A DNA stretch of 64,000 bases from positions 3,162,001 to 3,226,000 of the forward strand of contig OZ025249.1 of assembly GCA_964019135.1 (NCBI GenBank). Direction: 5' to 3'. Made by a program: the position numbers and the translations under genes. Under the pieces are notes generated by a model. It saw only the letters and a list, made by a program, of their open reading frames with translations, made no database searches and had not been told where the DNA came from. Positions 23,200-37,190 of the stretch are shown here, piece by piece (position 1 is the stretch's first letter; each line of letters opens with the position of its first letter). The DNA is from Arenicola marina (Eukaryota; Annelida; Polychaeta; Arenicolidae).

Positions 23200-26100
23200 G
23201 TGTGTATGAGAGGAGGGGCAGAAGAGGGGGGTGGGGGGGGGGGAAGACATAGCGGCAGGGGAGAGGGGCAGAGAGAGGGGCAATACATAGTGGCAGGGGA
23301 GAGGGCAGGGGAGAGGGCAGAGAGAGGGGCAAGACATAGTGGCAGGGGAGAGGGAGAAGACATAGCGGCAGGGGAGAGGGGCAAGACATAGTGGCAGGGG
23401 AGAGGGGCAAGACATAATGGCAGGGGCGAGGGGCAGAGAGAGGGCCAAGACATATAGTGGCAGGAGAACGGGGCAGAGAGAGGGGAAAGACATAGTGGCA
23501 GGGGAGAGGGGCACAGAGAGGGGCAAGACATAGTGGCAGGGGAGAGGGGCACAGAGAGGGGCAAGACCTAGTGGCAGGGGAAATCGGCAGAGAGAGGGGC
23601 AAGACATAGTGGCAGGTGCGAGGGGCAGAGAGAGGGACAAGACATATAGTGGCAGGGGAACGGGGCAGAGAGAGGGGAAAGACATCGTGGCAGGGGAGAG
23701 GGGCAGGGAGAGTGGCAAGACATAGTGGCAGGGGCGAGGGGCAGAGAGAGGGACCAGACACAGTGGCAGGGGAGAGGGGCAGAAAGAGGGACAAGACATA
23801 ATGGCAGGGGAGATGGGCAGGGAGAGGGGCAAGACATAGTGGCAGGGGAGAGGGGCAGGGAGAGGGGCAAGACATAGTGGCAGGGGAGAGGGGCAGGGAG
23901 AGGGGCAAGACATAGTGGCAGGGGAGAGGGGCAGGGAGAGGGGCAAGACATAGTGGCAGGGGAGAGGGGCAGGGAGAGGGGCAAGACATAGTGGCAGGGG
24001 AGAGGGGCAGGGAGAGGGGCAAGACATAGTGGCAGGGGAGAGGGGCAGGGAGAGGGGCCAGACATAGTGGCAGGGGAGAGGGGCAGGGAGAGGGGCCAGA
24101 CATAGTGGCAGGGAAGAGGGGCCAGACACAGTGACAGGGGAGAGGGGCAGATAGATGGACAAGACACAGTGGCAGGGGAGAGGGGCAGAAAGAGGGACAA
24201 GACACAGTGGCAGGGGAGAGGGGCAGAAAGATGGACAAGACACAGTGGCAGGGGAGAGGGGCAGAAAGAGGGACAAGACATAGTGGCAGGGAGAGGGGCA
24301 GAAAGAGGGACAAGACATAGTGGCAGGGGAGAGGGGCCAGACATAGTGGCAGGGGAGAGGGGCAGAAAGAGGGATAAGACATAGTGGCAGGGGAGAGGGG
24401 CCAGACATAGTGGCAGGGGAGAGGGGCAGAAAGATGGACCAGACACAGTGGCAGATGAGAGGGGCAGAAAGAGTGAAACAAGACATAATGGCAGGGGAGA
24501 GGGGCAGAAAGATGGACAAGACACAGTGGCAGGGGAGAGGGGCAGAAAGAGGGACAAGACATAGTGGCAGGGGAGAGGGGCCAGGCATAGTGGCAGGGGA
24601 GAGGGGCAGAAAGATGGACAAGACACAGTGGCAGGGGAGAGGGGCAGAAAGAGGGACAAGACACAGTGGCAGGGGAGAGGGGCCAGGCACAGTGGCAGGG
24701 GAGAGGGCCAGAAAAAGGGACAGGACACAGTGGCAGGGGAGAGGGGCAGAAAGATGGACAAGACACAGTGGCAGGGGAGAGGGGCAGAAAGAGGGACAAG
24801 ACATAGTGGCAGGGGAGAGGGGACAGACACAGTGGCAGGGGAGAGGGGCAGAAAGATGGACCAGACACAGTGGCAGGGGAGAGGGGCAGAAAGAGGGACA
24901 AGACACAGTGGCAGGGAAGAGGGGCAGAAAGAGGGACAAGACATAGTGGCAGGGAAGAGGGGTAGAAAGATGGACAAGACACAGTGGCAGGGGAGAGGGG
25001 CAGAAAAAGGGACAGGACACAGTGGCAGGGGAGAGGGGCAGAAAGATGGACAAGACAGAGTGGCAGGGGAGAGGGGCAGAAAGAGGGACAAGATATAGTG
25101 GCAGGGGAGAGGGGCAGAAAGATGGACAAGACACAGTGGCAGGGGAGAGGGGCAGAAAAAGGGACAGGACACAGTGGCAGGGGAGAGGGGCAGAAAGATG
25201 GACAAGACACAGTGGCAGGGGAGAGGGGCAGAAAGAGGGACAAGACATAGTGGCAGGGGAGAGGGGCAGAAAGATGGACAAGACACAGTGGCAGGGGAGA
25301 GGGGCAGAAAGAGGGACAAGACATAGTGGCAGGGGAGAGGGGACAGACACAGTGGCAGGGAAGAGGGGTAGAAAGATGGAAAGACATAGCGGCAGGGGAG
25401 AGGGGCAGAAAGAGGGACAAGACATAATGGCAGGGGAGATGGGCAGAAAGAGGGACAAGACACAGTGGCAGGGGAGAGGGGCAGGGAGAGGGGCAAGACA
25501 TAGTGGCAGGGGCGAGGGGCAGAGAGAGGGACCAGACACAGTGGCAGGGGAGAGGGGCAGAAAGAGGGACAAGACACAGTGGCAGGGGAGAGGGGCAGGG
25601 AGAGGGGCAAGACATAGTGGCAGGGGAGAGGGGCAGGGAGAGGGGCAAGACATAGTAGCAGGGAGAGGGGCAAGACATAGTGGCAGGGGAGAGGGGCAGG
25701 GAGAGGGGCAAGACATAGTGGCAGGGGAGAGGGGCAGGGGAGAGGGGACAGACACAGTGGCAGGGGAGAGGGGCAGAAAGATGGACAAGACACAGTGGCA
25801 GGGGAGAGGGGCAGAAAGATGGACAATGCATAGCGGCAGGGGAGAGGGGCAGAAAGATGGACAAGACACAGTGGCAGGGGAGAAGGGCAGAAAGAGGGAC
25901 AAGACATAGTGGCAGGGGAGAGGGGCAGGGGAGAGGGGACAGACACAGTGGCAGGGGAGAGGGGCAGAAAGATGGACAAGACACAGTGGCAGGGGAGAGG
26001 GGCAGAAAGAGGGACAAGACATAGTGGCAGGGAGAGGGGCAGAAAGAGGGACAAGACACAGTGGCAGGGGAGAGGGGCAGAAAGAGGGACAAGACATAGT

Positions 26101-29100
26101 GGCAGGGGAGAGGGGCAGAAAGATGGACAAGACACAGTGGCAGAAAGAGGGACAAGACATAGTGGCAGGGGAGAGGGGCAGAAAGATGGACAATGCATAG
26201 CGGCAGGGGAGAGGGGCAGAAAGATGGACAAGACATAGCGGCAGGGGAGAGGGGCAGAAAGAGGGACAAGACATAGTGGCAGGGGAGAGGGGCAGGGGAG
26301 AGGGGACAGACACAGTGGCAGGGGAGAGGGGCAGAAAGATGGACAAGACACAATGGCAGGGGAGAGGGGCAGAAAGAGGGACAAGACATAGTGGCAGGGA
26401 GAGGGGCAGAAAGAGGGACAAGACACAGTGGCAGGGGAGAGGGGCAGAAAGAGGGACAAGACATAGTGGCAGGGGAGAGGGGCAGAACGATGGACAAGAC
26501 ACAGTGGCAGGGGAGAGGGGCAGAAAGAGGGACAAGACATAGTGGCAGGGAGAGGGGCAGAAAGAGGGACAAGACACAGTGGCAGGGGAGAGGGGCAGAA
26601 AGAGGGACAAGACATAGTGGCAGGGGAGAGGGGCAGAAAGATGGACAAGACACAGTGGCAGGGGAGAAGGGCAGAAAGAGGGACAAGACATAGTGGCAGG
26701 GGAGAGGGGCAGAAAGATGGACAAGACACAGTGGCAGGGGAGAGGGGCAGAAAGAGGGACAAGACATAGTGGCAGGGAGAGGGGCAGAAAGATGGACAAG
26801 ACACAGTGGCAGGGGAGAGGGGCAGAAAGAGGGACAAGACACAGTGGCAGGGGAGAGGGGCAGAAAGAGGGACAAGACACAGTGGCAGGGGAGAGGGGCA
26901 GAAAGATGGACAAGACACAGTGGCAGGGGAGAGGGGCAGAAAGATGGACAAGACACAGTGGCAGGGGAGAGGGGCAGAAAGATGGACAAGACACAGTGGC
27001 AGGGGAGAGGGGCCAGACATAGTGGCAGGGGAGAGGGGCCAGACACAGTGGCAGGGGAGAGGGGCCAGACACAGTGGCAGGGGAGAGGGGCAGAAAGAGG
27101 GACAAGACACAGTGGCAGGGGAGAGGGGCAGAAAGATGGACAAGACACAGTGGCAGGGGAGAGGGGCAGAAAGAGGGACAAGACACAGTGGCAGGGGAGA
27201 GGGGCAGAAAGATGGACAAGACACAGTGGCAGGGGAGAGGGGCAGAAAGAGGGACAAAACATAGTGGCAGGGGAGAGGGGCAGAAAGATGGACAAGACAC
27301 AGTGGCAGGGGAGAGGGGCAGAAAGATGGACAAGACACAGTGGCAGGGGAGAGGGGCAGAAAGAGGGACAAGACATAGTGGCAGGGGAGAGGGGCAGAAA
27401 GATGGACAAGACACAGTGGCAGGGGAGAGGGGCAGAAAGAGGGACAAAACATAGTGGCAGGGGAGAGGGGCAGAAAGATGGACAAGACACAGTGGCAGGG
27501 GAGAGGGGCAGAAAGAGGGACAAGACACAGTGGCAGGGGAGAGGGGCAGAAAGAGGGACAAAACATAGTGGCAGGGGAGAGGGGCAGAAAGATGGACAAG
27601 ACACAGTGGCAGGGGAGAGGGGCAGAAAGAGGGACAAGACACAGTGGCAGGGGAGAGGGGCAGAAAGAGGGACAAGACACAGTGGCAGGGGAGAGGGGCA
27701 GAAAGATGGACAAGACACAGTGGCAGGGGAGAGGGGCAGAAAGAGGGACAAGACACAGTGGCAGGGAAGAGGGGCAGAAAGATGGACAAGACACAGTGGC
27801 AGGGGAGAGGGGCAGAAAGATGGACAAGACATAGTGGCAGGGGAGAGGGGCCAGACATAGTGGCAGGGGAGAGGGGCAGAAAGATGGACAAGACACAGTG
27901 GCAGGGAAGAGGGGCAGAAAGATGGACAAGACATGGTGGCAGGGGAGAGGGGCAGAAAGAGGGACAAGACATAGTGGCAGGGGAGAGGGGCCAGACATAG
28001 TGGCAGGGGAGAGGGGCGGAAAGATGGACAAGACACAGTGGCAGGGGAGAGGGGCAGAAAGAGGGACAAGACACAGTGGCAGGGGAGAGGGGCAGAAAGA
28101 TGGACAAGACACAGTGGCAGGGGAGAGGGGCAGAAAGATGGACAAGACACAGTGGCAGGGGAGAGGGGCAGAAAGATGGACAAGACACAGTGGCAGGGGA
28201 GAGGGGCAGAAAGAGGGACAAGACACAGTGGCAGGGGAGAGGGGCAGAAAGATGGACAAGACACAGTGGCAGGGGAGAGGGGCAGAAAGAGGGACAAGAC
28301 ACAGTGGCAGGGGAGAGGGGACAGACACAGCGGCAGGGGAGAGGGGCAGAAAGATGGACAAGACACAGTGGCAGGGGAGAGGGGCAGAAAGAGGGACAAA
28401 ACATAGTGGCAGGGGAGAGGGGCAGAAAGAGGGACAAGACACAGTGGCAGGGGAGAGGGGCAGAAAGATGGACAAGACACAGTGGCAGGGGAGAGGGGCA
28501 GAAAGATGGACAAGACACAGTGGCAGGGGAGAGGGGCAGAAAGATGGACAAGACACAGTGGCAGGGGAGAGGGGCAGAAAGATGGACAAGACACAGTGGC
28601 AGGGGAGAGGGGCAGAAAGATGGACAAGACATAGTGGCAGGGGAGAGGGGCAGAAAGATGGACAAGACACAGTGGCAGGGGAGAGGGGCAGAAAGAGGGA
28701 CAAGACACAGTGGCAGGGGAGAGGGGCAGAAAGATGGACAAGACATAGTGGCAGGGGAGAGGGGCAGAAAGATGGACAAGACACAGTGGCAGGGGAGAGG
28801 GGCAGAAAGGGGGACAAGACACAGTGGCAGGGGAGAGGGGCCAGACATAGTGGCAGGGGAGAGGGGCATAAAGATGGACAAGACACAGTGGCAGGGGAGA
28901 GGGGCAGAAAGGGGGACAAGACATAGTGGCAGGGGAGAGGGGCCAGACATAGTGGCAGGGGAGAGGGGCAGAAAGATGGACAAGACACAGTGGCAGGGGA
29001 GAGGGGCAGAAAGGGGGACAAGACACAGTGGCAGGGGAGAGGGGCAGAAAGATGGACAAGACATAGTGGCAGGGGAGAGGGGCAGAAAGATGGACAAGAC

Positions 29101-32100
29101 ACAGTGGCAGGGGAGAGGGGCAGAAAGAGTGAAACAAGACATAGTGGCAGGGGAGAGGGGCAGAAAGATGGACAAGACACAGTGGCAGGGGAGAGGGGCA
29201 GAAAGAGTGAAACAAGACATAGTGGCAGGGGAGAGGGGCAGAAAGATGGACAAGACACAGTGGCAGGGGAGAGGGGCAGAAAGATGGACAAGACACAGTG
29301 GCAGGGGAGAGGGGCAGAAAGAGGGACAAAACATAGTGGCAGGGGAGAGGGGCAGAAAGATGGACAAGACACAGTGGCAGGGGAGAGGGGCAGAAAGAGG
29401 GACAAGACATAGTGGCAGGGAGAGGGGCAGAAAGATGGACAAGACACAGTGGCAGGGGAGAGGGGCCAGACATAATGGCAGGGGAGAGGGGCAGAAAGAT
29501 GGACAAGACACAGTGGCAGGGGAGAGGGGCCAGACATAATGGCAGGGGAGAGGGGCAGAAAGATGGACAAGACATAATGGCAGGGGAGAGGGGCAGAAAG
29601 ATGGACAAGACATAATGGCAGGGGAGAGGGGCAGAAAGATGGACAAGACACAGTGGCAGGGGAGAGGGGCAGAAAGAGGGACAAAACATAGTGGCAGGGG
29701 AGAGGGGCCAGACATAGTGGCAGGGGAGAGGGGCAGAAAGATGGACAAGACACAGTGGCAGGGGAGAGGGGCAGAAAGATGGACAAGACACAGTGGCAGG
29801 GGAGAGGGGCAGAAAGAGGGACAAGACACAGTGGCAGGGGAGAGGGGCAGAAAGAGGGACAAGACACAGTGGCAGGGGAGAGGGGCAGAAAGAGGGACAA
29901 GACACAGTGGCAGGGGAGAGGGGCAGAAAGAGGGACAAGACACAGTGGCAGGGGAGAGGGGCAGAAAGATGGACAAGACACAGTGGCAGGGGAGAGGGGC
30001 AGAAAGATGGACAAGACACAGTGGCAGGGGAGAGGGGCAGAAAGGGGGACAAGACACAGTGGCAGGGGGGAGGGGCAGAAAGATGGACAAGATACAGTGG
30101 CAGGGGAGAGGGGCCAGACACAGCGGCAGGGGAGAGGGGCAGAAAGATGGACAAGACACAGTGGCAGGGGAGAGGGGCAGAAAGAGGGACAAAACATAGT
30201 GGCAGGGGAGAGGGGCCAGACATAGTGGCAGGGGAGAGGGGCAGAAAGATGGACAAGACACAGCGGCAGGGGAGAGGGGCAGAAAGATGGACAAGACACA
30301 GTGGCAGGGGAGAGGGGCAGAAAGAGGGACAAAACATAGTGGCAGGGGAGAGGGGCCAGACATAGTGGCAGGGGAGAGGGGCAGAAAGATGGACAAGACA
30401 TAATGGCAGGGGAGAGGGGCAGAAAGATGGACAAGACACAGTGGCAGGGGAGAGGGGCAGAAAGAGGGACAAAACATAGTGGCAGGGGAGAGGGGCCAGA
30501 CATAGTGGCAGGGGAGAGGGGCAGAAAGATGGACAAGACACAGTGGCAGGGGAGAGGGGCAGAAAGAGTGAAACAAGACATAGTGGCTGGGGAGAGGGGC
30601 AGAAAGAGGGACAAGACACAGTGGCAGGGGAGAGAGGCAGAAAGATGGACAAGACACAGTGGCAGGGGAGAGGGGCAGAAAGAGGGACAAGACACAGTGG
30701 CAGGGGAGAGGGGCAGAAAGAGGGACAAGACACAGTGGCAGGGGAGAGGGGCAGAAAGATGGACAAGACACAGTGGCAGGGGAGAGGGGCAGAAAGATGG
30801 ACAAGACACAGTGGCAGGGGAGAGGGGCAGAAAGATGGACAAGACACAGTGGCAGGGGAGAGGGGCAGAAAGAGGGACAAGACATAGTGGCAGGGGAGAG
30901 GGGCAGAAAGATGGACAAGACATAGTGGCAGGGGAGAGGGGCCAGACACAGTGGCAGGGGAGAGGGGCAGAAAGATGGACAAGACACAGTGGCAGGGGAG
31001 AGGGGCAGAAAGAGGGACAAGACACAGTGGCAGGGGAGAGGGGCAGAAAGAGGGACAAGACACAGTGGCAGGGGAGAGGGGCAGAAAAAGGGACAAGACA
31101 CAGTGGCAGGGGAGAGGGGCAGAAAGAGGGACAAGACACAGTGGCAGGGGAGAGAGGCAGAAAGATGGACAAGACACAGTGGCAGGGGAGAGGGGCAGAA
31201 AGATGGACAAGACACAGTGGCAGGGGAGAGGGGCAGAAAGATGGACAAGACACAGTGGCAGGGGAGAGGGGCAGAAAGAGGGACAAGACACAGTGGCAGG
31301 GGAGAGGGGCAGAAAGAGGGACAAGACACAGTGGCAGGGGAGAGGGGCAGAAAGATGGACAAGACATAGTGGCAGGGGAGAGGGGCAGAAAGATGGACAA
31401 GACACAGTGGCAGGGGAGAGGGGCAGAAAGAGGGACAAGACACAGTGGCAGGGGAGAGGGGCAGAAAGATGGACAAGACACAGTGGCAGGGGAGAGGGGC
31501 AGAAAGAGGGACAAGACACAGTGGCAGGGGAGAGGGGCCAGACACAGTGGCAGGGGAGAGGGGCAGAAAGATGGACAAGACACAGTGGCAGGGGAGAGGG
31601 GCAGAAAGAGGGACAAGACACAGTGGCAGGGGAGAGGGGCAGAAAGAGGGACAAGACATAGTGGCAGGGAGAGGGGCAGAAAGAGGGACAAGACACAGTG
31701 GCAGGGGAGAGGGGCAGAAAGAGGGACAAGACATAGTGGCAGGGAGAGGGGCAGAAAGAGGGACAAGACACAGCGGCAGGGGAGAGGGGCAGAAAGATGG
31801 ACAAGACACAGTGGCAGGGGAGAGGGGCAGAAAGAGGGACAAGACACAGTGGCAGGGGAGAGGGGCAGAAAGAGGGACAAGACATAGTGGCAGGGGAGAG
31901 GGGCAGAAAGATGGACAAGACACAGTGGCAGGGGAGAGGGGCAGAAAGATGGACAAGACACAGTGGCAGGGGAGAGGGGCAGAAAGAGGGACAGACACAG
32001 TGGCAGGGGAGAGGGGCAGAAAGATGGACAAGACACAGCGGCAGGGGAGAGGGGCAGAAAGATGGACAAGACACAGTGGCAGGGGAGAGGGGCAGAAAGA

Positions 32101-35100
32101 GGGACAAGACACAGTGGCAGGGGAGAGGGGCCAGACATAGTGGCAGGGGAGAGGGGCAGAAAGATGGACAAGACACAGCGGCAGGGGAGAGGGGCAGAAA
32201 GATGGACAAGACACAGTGGCAGGGGAGAGGGGCAGAAAGAGGGACAAGACATAGTGGCAGGGGAGAGGGGCAGAAGATGGACAAGACACAGTGGCAGGGG
32301 AGAGGGGCAGAAAGAGGGACAAGACACAGTGGCAGGGGAGAGGGGCAGAAAGAGGGACAAGACACAGTGGCAGGGGAGAGGGGCAGAAAGAGGGACAGAC
32401 ACAGTGGCAGGGGAGAGGGGCAGAAAGATGGACAAGACACAGCGGCAGGGGAGAGGGGCAGAAAGATGGACAAGACACAGTGGCAGGGGAGAGGGGCAGA
32501 AAGAGGGACAAGACACAGTGGCAGGGGAGAGGGGCCAGACATAGTGGCAGGGGAGAGGGGCAGAAAGAGGGACAGACACAGTGGCAGGGGAGAGGGGCAG
32601 AAAGATGGACAAGACACAGCGGCAGGGGAGAGGGGCAGAAAGATGGACAAGACACAGTGGCAGGGGAGAGGGGCAGAAAGAGGGACAAGACACAGTGGCA
32701 GGGGAGAGGGGCCAGACATAGTGGCAGGGGAGAGGGGCAGAAAGATGGACAAGATACAGCGGCAGGGGAGAGGGGCAGAAAGATGGACAAGACACAGTGG
32801 CAGGGGAGAGGGGCAGAAAGAGGGACAAGACATAGTGGCAGGTGAGAGGGGCCAGACATAGTGGCAGGGGAGAGGGGCAGAAAGAGGGACAAGACATAGT
32901 GGCAGGGGAGAGGGGCAGAAAGAGGGACAAGACACAGTGGCAGGGGAGAGGGGCCAGACATAGTGGCATGGGAGACGGGCAGAAAGAGGGACAAGACACA
33001 GTGGCAGGGGAGAGGGGCAGAAAGAGGGATAAGACATAGTGGCAGGGGAGAGGGGCCAGACATAGTGGCAGGGGAGAGGGGCAGAAAGAGGGACAAGACA
33101 CAGTGGCAGGGAAGAGGGGTAGAAAGATGGACAAGACATAGCGGCAGGGGAGAGGGGCAAAAAGATGGACAAGACACAGTGGCAGGGGAGAGGGGCAGAA
33201 AGAGGGACAAGACACAGCGGCAGGGGAGAGGGGCAGAAAGATGGACAAGACACAGTGGCAGGGGAGAGGGGCAGAAAGAGGGACAAGACATAGTGGCAGG
33301 GGAGAGGGGCAGAAAGATGGACAAGACACAATGGCAGGGGAGAGGGGCAGAAAGAGGGACAAGACACAGTGGCAGGGGAGAGGGGCAGAAAGAGGGACAA
33401 GACACAGTGGCAGGGGAGAGGGGCAGAAAGAGGGACAGACACAGTGGCAGGGGAGAGGGGCAGAAAGAGGGACAGACACAGTGGCAGGGGAGAGGGGCAG
33501 AAAGATGGACAAGACACAGCGGCAGGGGAGAGGGGCAGAAAGATGGACAAGACACAGTGGCAGGGGAGAGGGGCAGAAAGAGGGACAAGACACAGTGGCA
33601 GGGGAGAGGGGCCAGACATAGTGGCAGGGGAGAGGGGCAGAAAGAGGGACAGACACAGTGGCAGGGGAGAGGGGCAGAAAGATGGACAAGACACAGCGGC
33701 AGGGGAGAGGGGCAGAAAGATGGACAAGACACAGTGGCAGGGGAGAGGGGCAGAAAGAGGGACAAGACACAGTGGCAGGGGAGAGGGGCCAGACATAGTG
33801 GCAGGGGAGAGGGGCAGAAAGATGGACAAGACACAGCGGCAGGGGAGAGGGGCAGAAAGATGGACAAGACACAGTGGCAGGGGAGAGGGGCCAGACATAG
33901 TGGCAGGGGAGAGGGGCAGAAAGAGGGACAAGACATAGTGGCAGGGGAGAGGGGCAGAAAGAGGGACAAGACACAGTGGCAGGGGAGAGGGGCCAGACAT
34001 AGTGGCATGGGAGACGGGCAGAAAGAGGGACAAGACACAGTGGCAGGGGAGAGGGGCAGAAAGAGGGATAAGACATAGTGGCAGGGGAGAGGGGCCAGCC
34101 ATAGTGGCAGGGGAGAGGGGCAGAAAGAGGGACAAGACACAGTGGCAGGGAAGAGGGGTAGAAAGATGGACAAGACACAGTGGCAGGGGAGAGGGGCAGA
34201 AAGATGGACAAGACACAGTGGCAGGGGAGAGGGGCAGAAAGAGGGACAAGACATAGTGGCAGGGGAGAGGGGCCAGACATAGTGGCAGGGGAGAGGGGCA
34301 GAAAGATGGACAAGACACAGTGGCAGGGGAGAGGGGCAGAAGATGGACAAGACACAGTGGCAGGGGAGAGGGGCAGAAAGAGGGACAAGACATAGTGGCA
34401 TGGGAGAGGGGCAGAAAGATGGACAAGACACAGTGGCAGGGGAGAGGGGCAGAAAGGGGGACAAGACACAGTGGCAGGGGAGAGGGGCAGAAAGAGGGAC
34501 AAAACATAGTGGCAGGGGAGAGGGGCAGAAAGAGGGACAAAACATAGTGGCAGGGGAGAGGGGCAGAAAGAGTGAAACAAGACATAGTGGCAGGGGAGAG
34601 GGGCAGAAAGATGGACAAGACACAGTGGCAGGGGAGAGGGGCAGAAAGATGGACAAGACACAGCGGCAGGGGAGAGGGGCAGAAAGAGGGACAAGACACA
34701 GTGGCAGGGGAGAGTGGCAGAAAGAGGGACAAAACATAGTGGCAGGGGAGAGGGGCAGAAAGATGGACAAGACACAGCGGCAGGGGAGAGGGGCAGAAAG
34801 AGGGACAAGACACAGTGGCAGGGGAGAGGGGCAGAAAGACGGACAAGACACAGTGGCATGGGAGAGGGGCAGAAAGAGGGACAAAACATAGTGGCAGGGG
34901 AGAGGGGCAGAAAGAGTGAAACAAGACATAGTGGCAGGGGAGAGGGGCAGAAAGATGGACAAGACACAGTGGCAGGGGAGAGGGGCAGAAAGAGGGACAA
35001 GACATAGTTGCAGGGGAGAGGGGCAGAAAGATGGACAAGACACAGTGGCAGGGGAGAGGGGCAGAAAGATGGACAAGACATAGCGGCAGGGGAGAGGGGC

Positions 35101-37190
35101 AGAAAGAGGGACAAGACACAGTGGCAGGGGAGAGGGGCAGAAAGAGGGACAAGACATAGTGGCAGGGGAGAGGGGCAGAAAGATGGACAAGACACAGTGG
35201 CAGGGGAGAGGGGCAGAAAGAGGGACAAGACATAGTGGCAGGTGAGAGGGGCCAGACATAGTGGCAGGGGAGAGGGGCAGAAAGATGGACAAGACACAGT
35301 GGCAGGGGAGAGGGGCAGAAAGATGGACAAGACATAGCGGCAGGGGAGAGGGGCAGAAAGATGGACAAGACATAGCGGCAGGGGAGAGGGGCAGAAAGAT
35401 GGACAAGACACAGTGGCAGGGGAGAGGGGCAGAAAGAGGGACAAGACATAGTGGCAGGGGAGAGGGGCAGAAAGATGGACAAGACACAGTGGCAGGGGAG
35501 AGGGGCAGAAAGATGGACAAGACACAGTGGCAGGGGAGAGGGGCAGAAAGATGGACAAGACATAGCGGCAGGGGAGAGGGGCAGAAAGATGGACAAGACA
35601 TAGCGGCAGGGGAGAGGGGCAGAAAGATGGACAAGACACAGTGGCAGGGGAGAGGGGCAGAAAGATGGACAAGACATAGCGGCAGGGGAGAGGGGCAGAA
35701 AGATGGACAAGACATAGCGGCAGGGGAGAGGGGCAGAAAGATGGACAAGACACAGTGGCAGGGGAGAGGGGCAGAAAGAGGGACAAGACATAGCGGCAGG
35801 GGAGAGGGGCAGAAAGATGGACAAGACATAGTGGCAGGGGAGAGGGGCAGAAAGATGGACAAGACACAGTGGCAGGGGAGAGGGGCAGAAAGAGGGACAA
35901 GACATAGTGGCAGGTGAGAGGGGCCAGACATAGTGGCAGGGGAGAGGGGCAGAAAGATGGACAAGACACAGTGGCAGGGGAGAGGGGCAGAAAGATGGAT
36001 AAGACATAGCGGCAGGGGAGAGGGGCAGAAAGAGGGACAAGACACAGTGGCAGGGGAGAGGGGCAGAAAGATGGACAAGACATAGCGGCAGGGGAGAGGG
36101 GCAGAAAGAGGGACAAGACACAGTGGCAGGGGAGAGGGGCAGAAAGAGGGACAAGACATAGTGGCAGGTGAGAGGGGCCAGACATAGTGGCAGGGGAGAG
36201 GGGCAGAAAGAGGGACAAGACATAGTGGCAGGGGAGAGGGGCAGAAAGAGGGACAAGACACAGTGGCAGGGGAGAGGGGCAGAAAGAGGGACAAGACATA
36301 GTGGCAGGTGAGAGGGGCCAGACATAGTGGCAGGGGAGAGGGGCAGAAAGAGGGACAAGACATAGTGGCAGGGGAGAGGGGCAGAAAGAGGGACAAGACA
36401 CAGTGGCAGGGGAGAGGGGCAGAAAGATGGACAAGACATAGTGGCAGGGGAGAGGGGCCAGACATAGTGGCAGGGGAGTGGGGCAGAAAGAGGGACAAGA
36501 CACAGTGGCAAGGGAGAGGGGCATGGGAGACGGGCAGAAAGAGGGACAAGACATAGTGGCAGGGGAGAGGGGCAGAAAGAGGGACAAGACACAGTGGCAG
36601 GGGAGAGGGGCAGAAAGAGGGACAAGACATAGTGGCAGGGGAGAGGGGCCAGACATAGTGGCAGGGGAGAAGGGCAGAAAGAGGGACAAGACACAGTGGC
36701 AGGGGAGAGGGGCAGAAAGAGGGACAAGACACAGTGGCAGGGGAGAGGGGCCAGACATAGTGGCAGGGAAGAGGGGCAGAAAGAGGGACAAGACACAGTG
36801 GCAGGGGAGAGGGGCAGAAAGATGGACAAGACACAGTGGCAGGGGAGAGGGGCAGAGAGAGGAACAAGACATAGTGGCAGTGGAGAGGGGCAGAAAGAGG
36901 GACAAGACACAGTGGCAGGGGAGAGGGGCAGAAAGAGGGACAAGACACAGTGGCAGTGGAGAGGGGCAGAGAGAGGGGCAAGACATAGTGGCAGGGAAGA
37001 GGTGCAGAGAGAGTGAGGCAAGACATGGTGGCAGGGGAGAGGGGCAGAGAGAGAAGCAAGACATAGTGGCAGGGGAGAGGGGCAGAGAGAGAAGCAAGAC
37101 ACAGTGGCAGTGGAGAGGGGCAGAGAGAGGGGCAAGACATAGTGGCAGGGGAGAGGGGCAGGGAGAGGGGCAAGACATAGTGGCAGAAAG
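23200..37190. repeat. 38-bp polypurine/polypyrimidine minisatellite, about 365 copies
   Basis: The plus strand of each unit reads GTGGCAGGGGAGAGGGGC then AGAAAGAGGGACAAGACA, almost all purine. In the sense of the host gene it is pyrimidine-rich (CCCTCTTTCTGCCCCTCTCC). Units alternate between AGAGGGAC and AGATGGAC types, and shorter units lack one G. The 38-bp period shifts frame each unit, and no minus-strand frame contains a stop, so three overlapping frames of more than 4,500 codons exist; none is likely coding. A block near 32.96 kb recurs 1,039 bases downstream. The array fills most of the 19-kb intron between exons 6 and 7. Confidence 0.97.
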
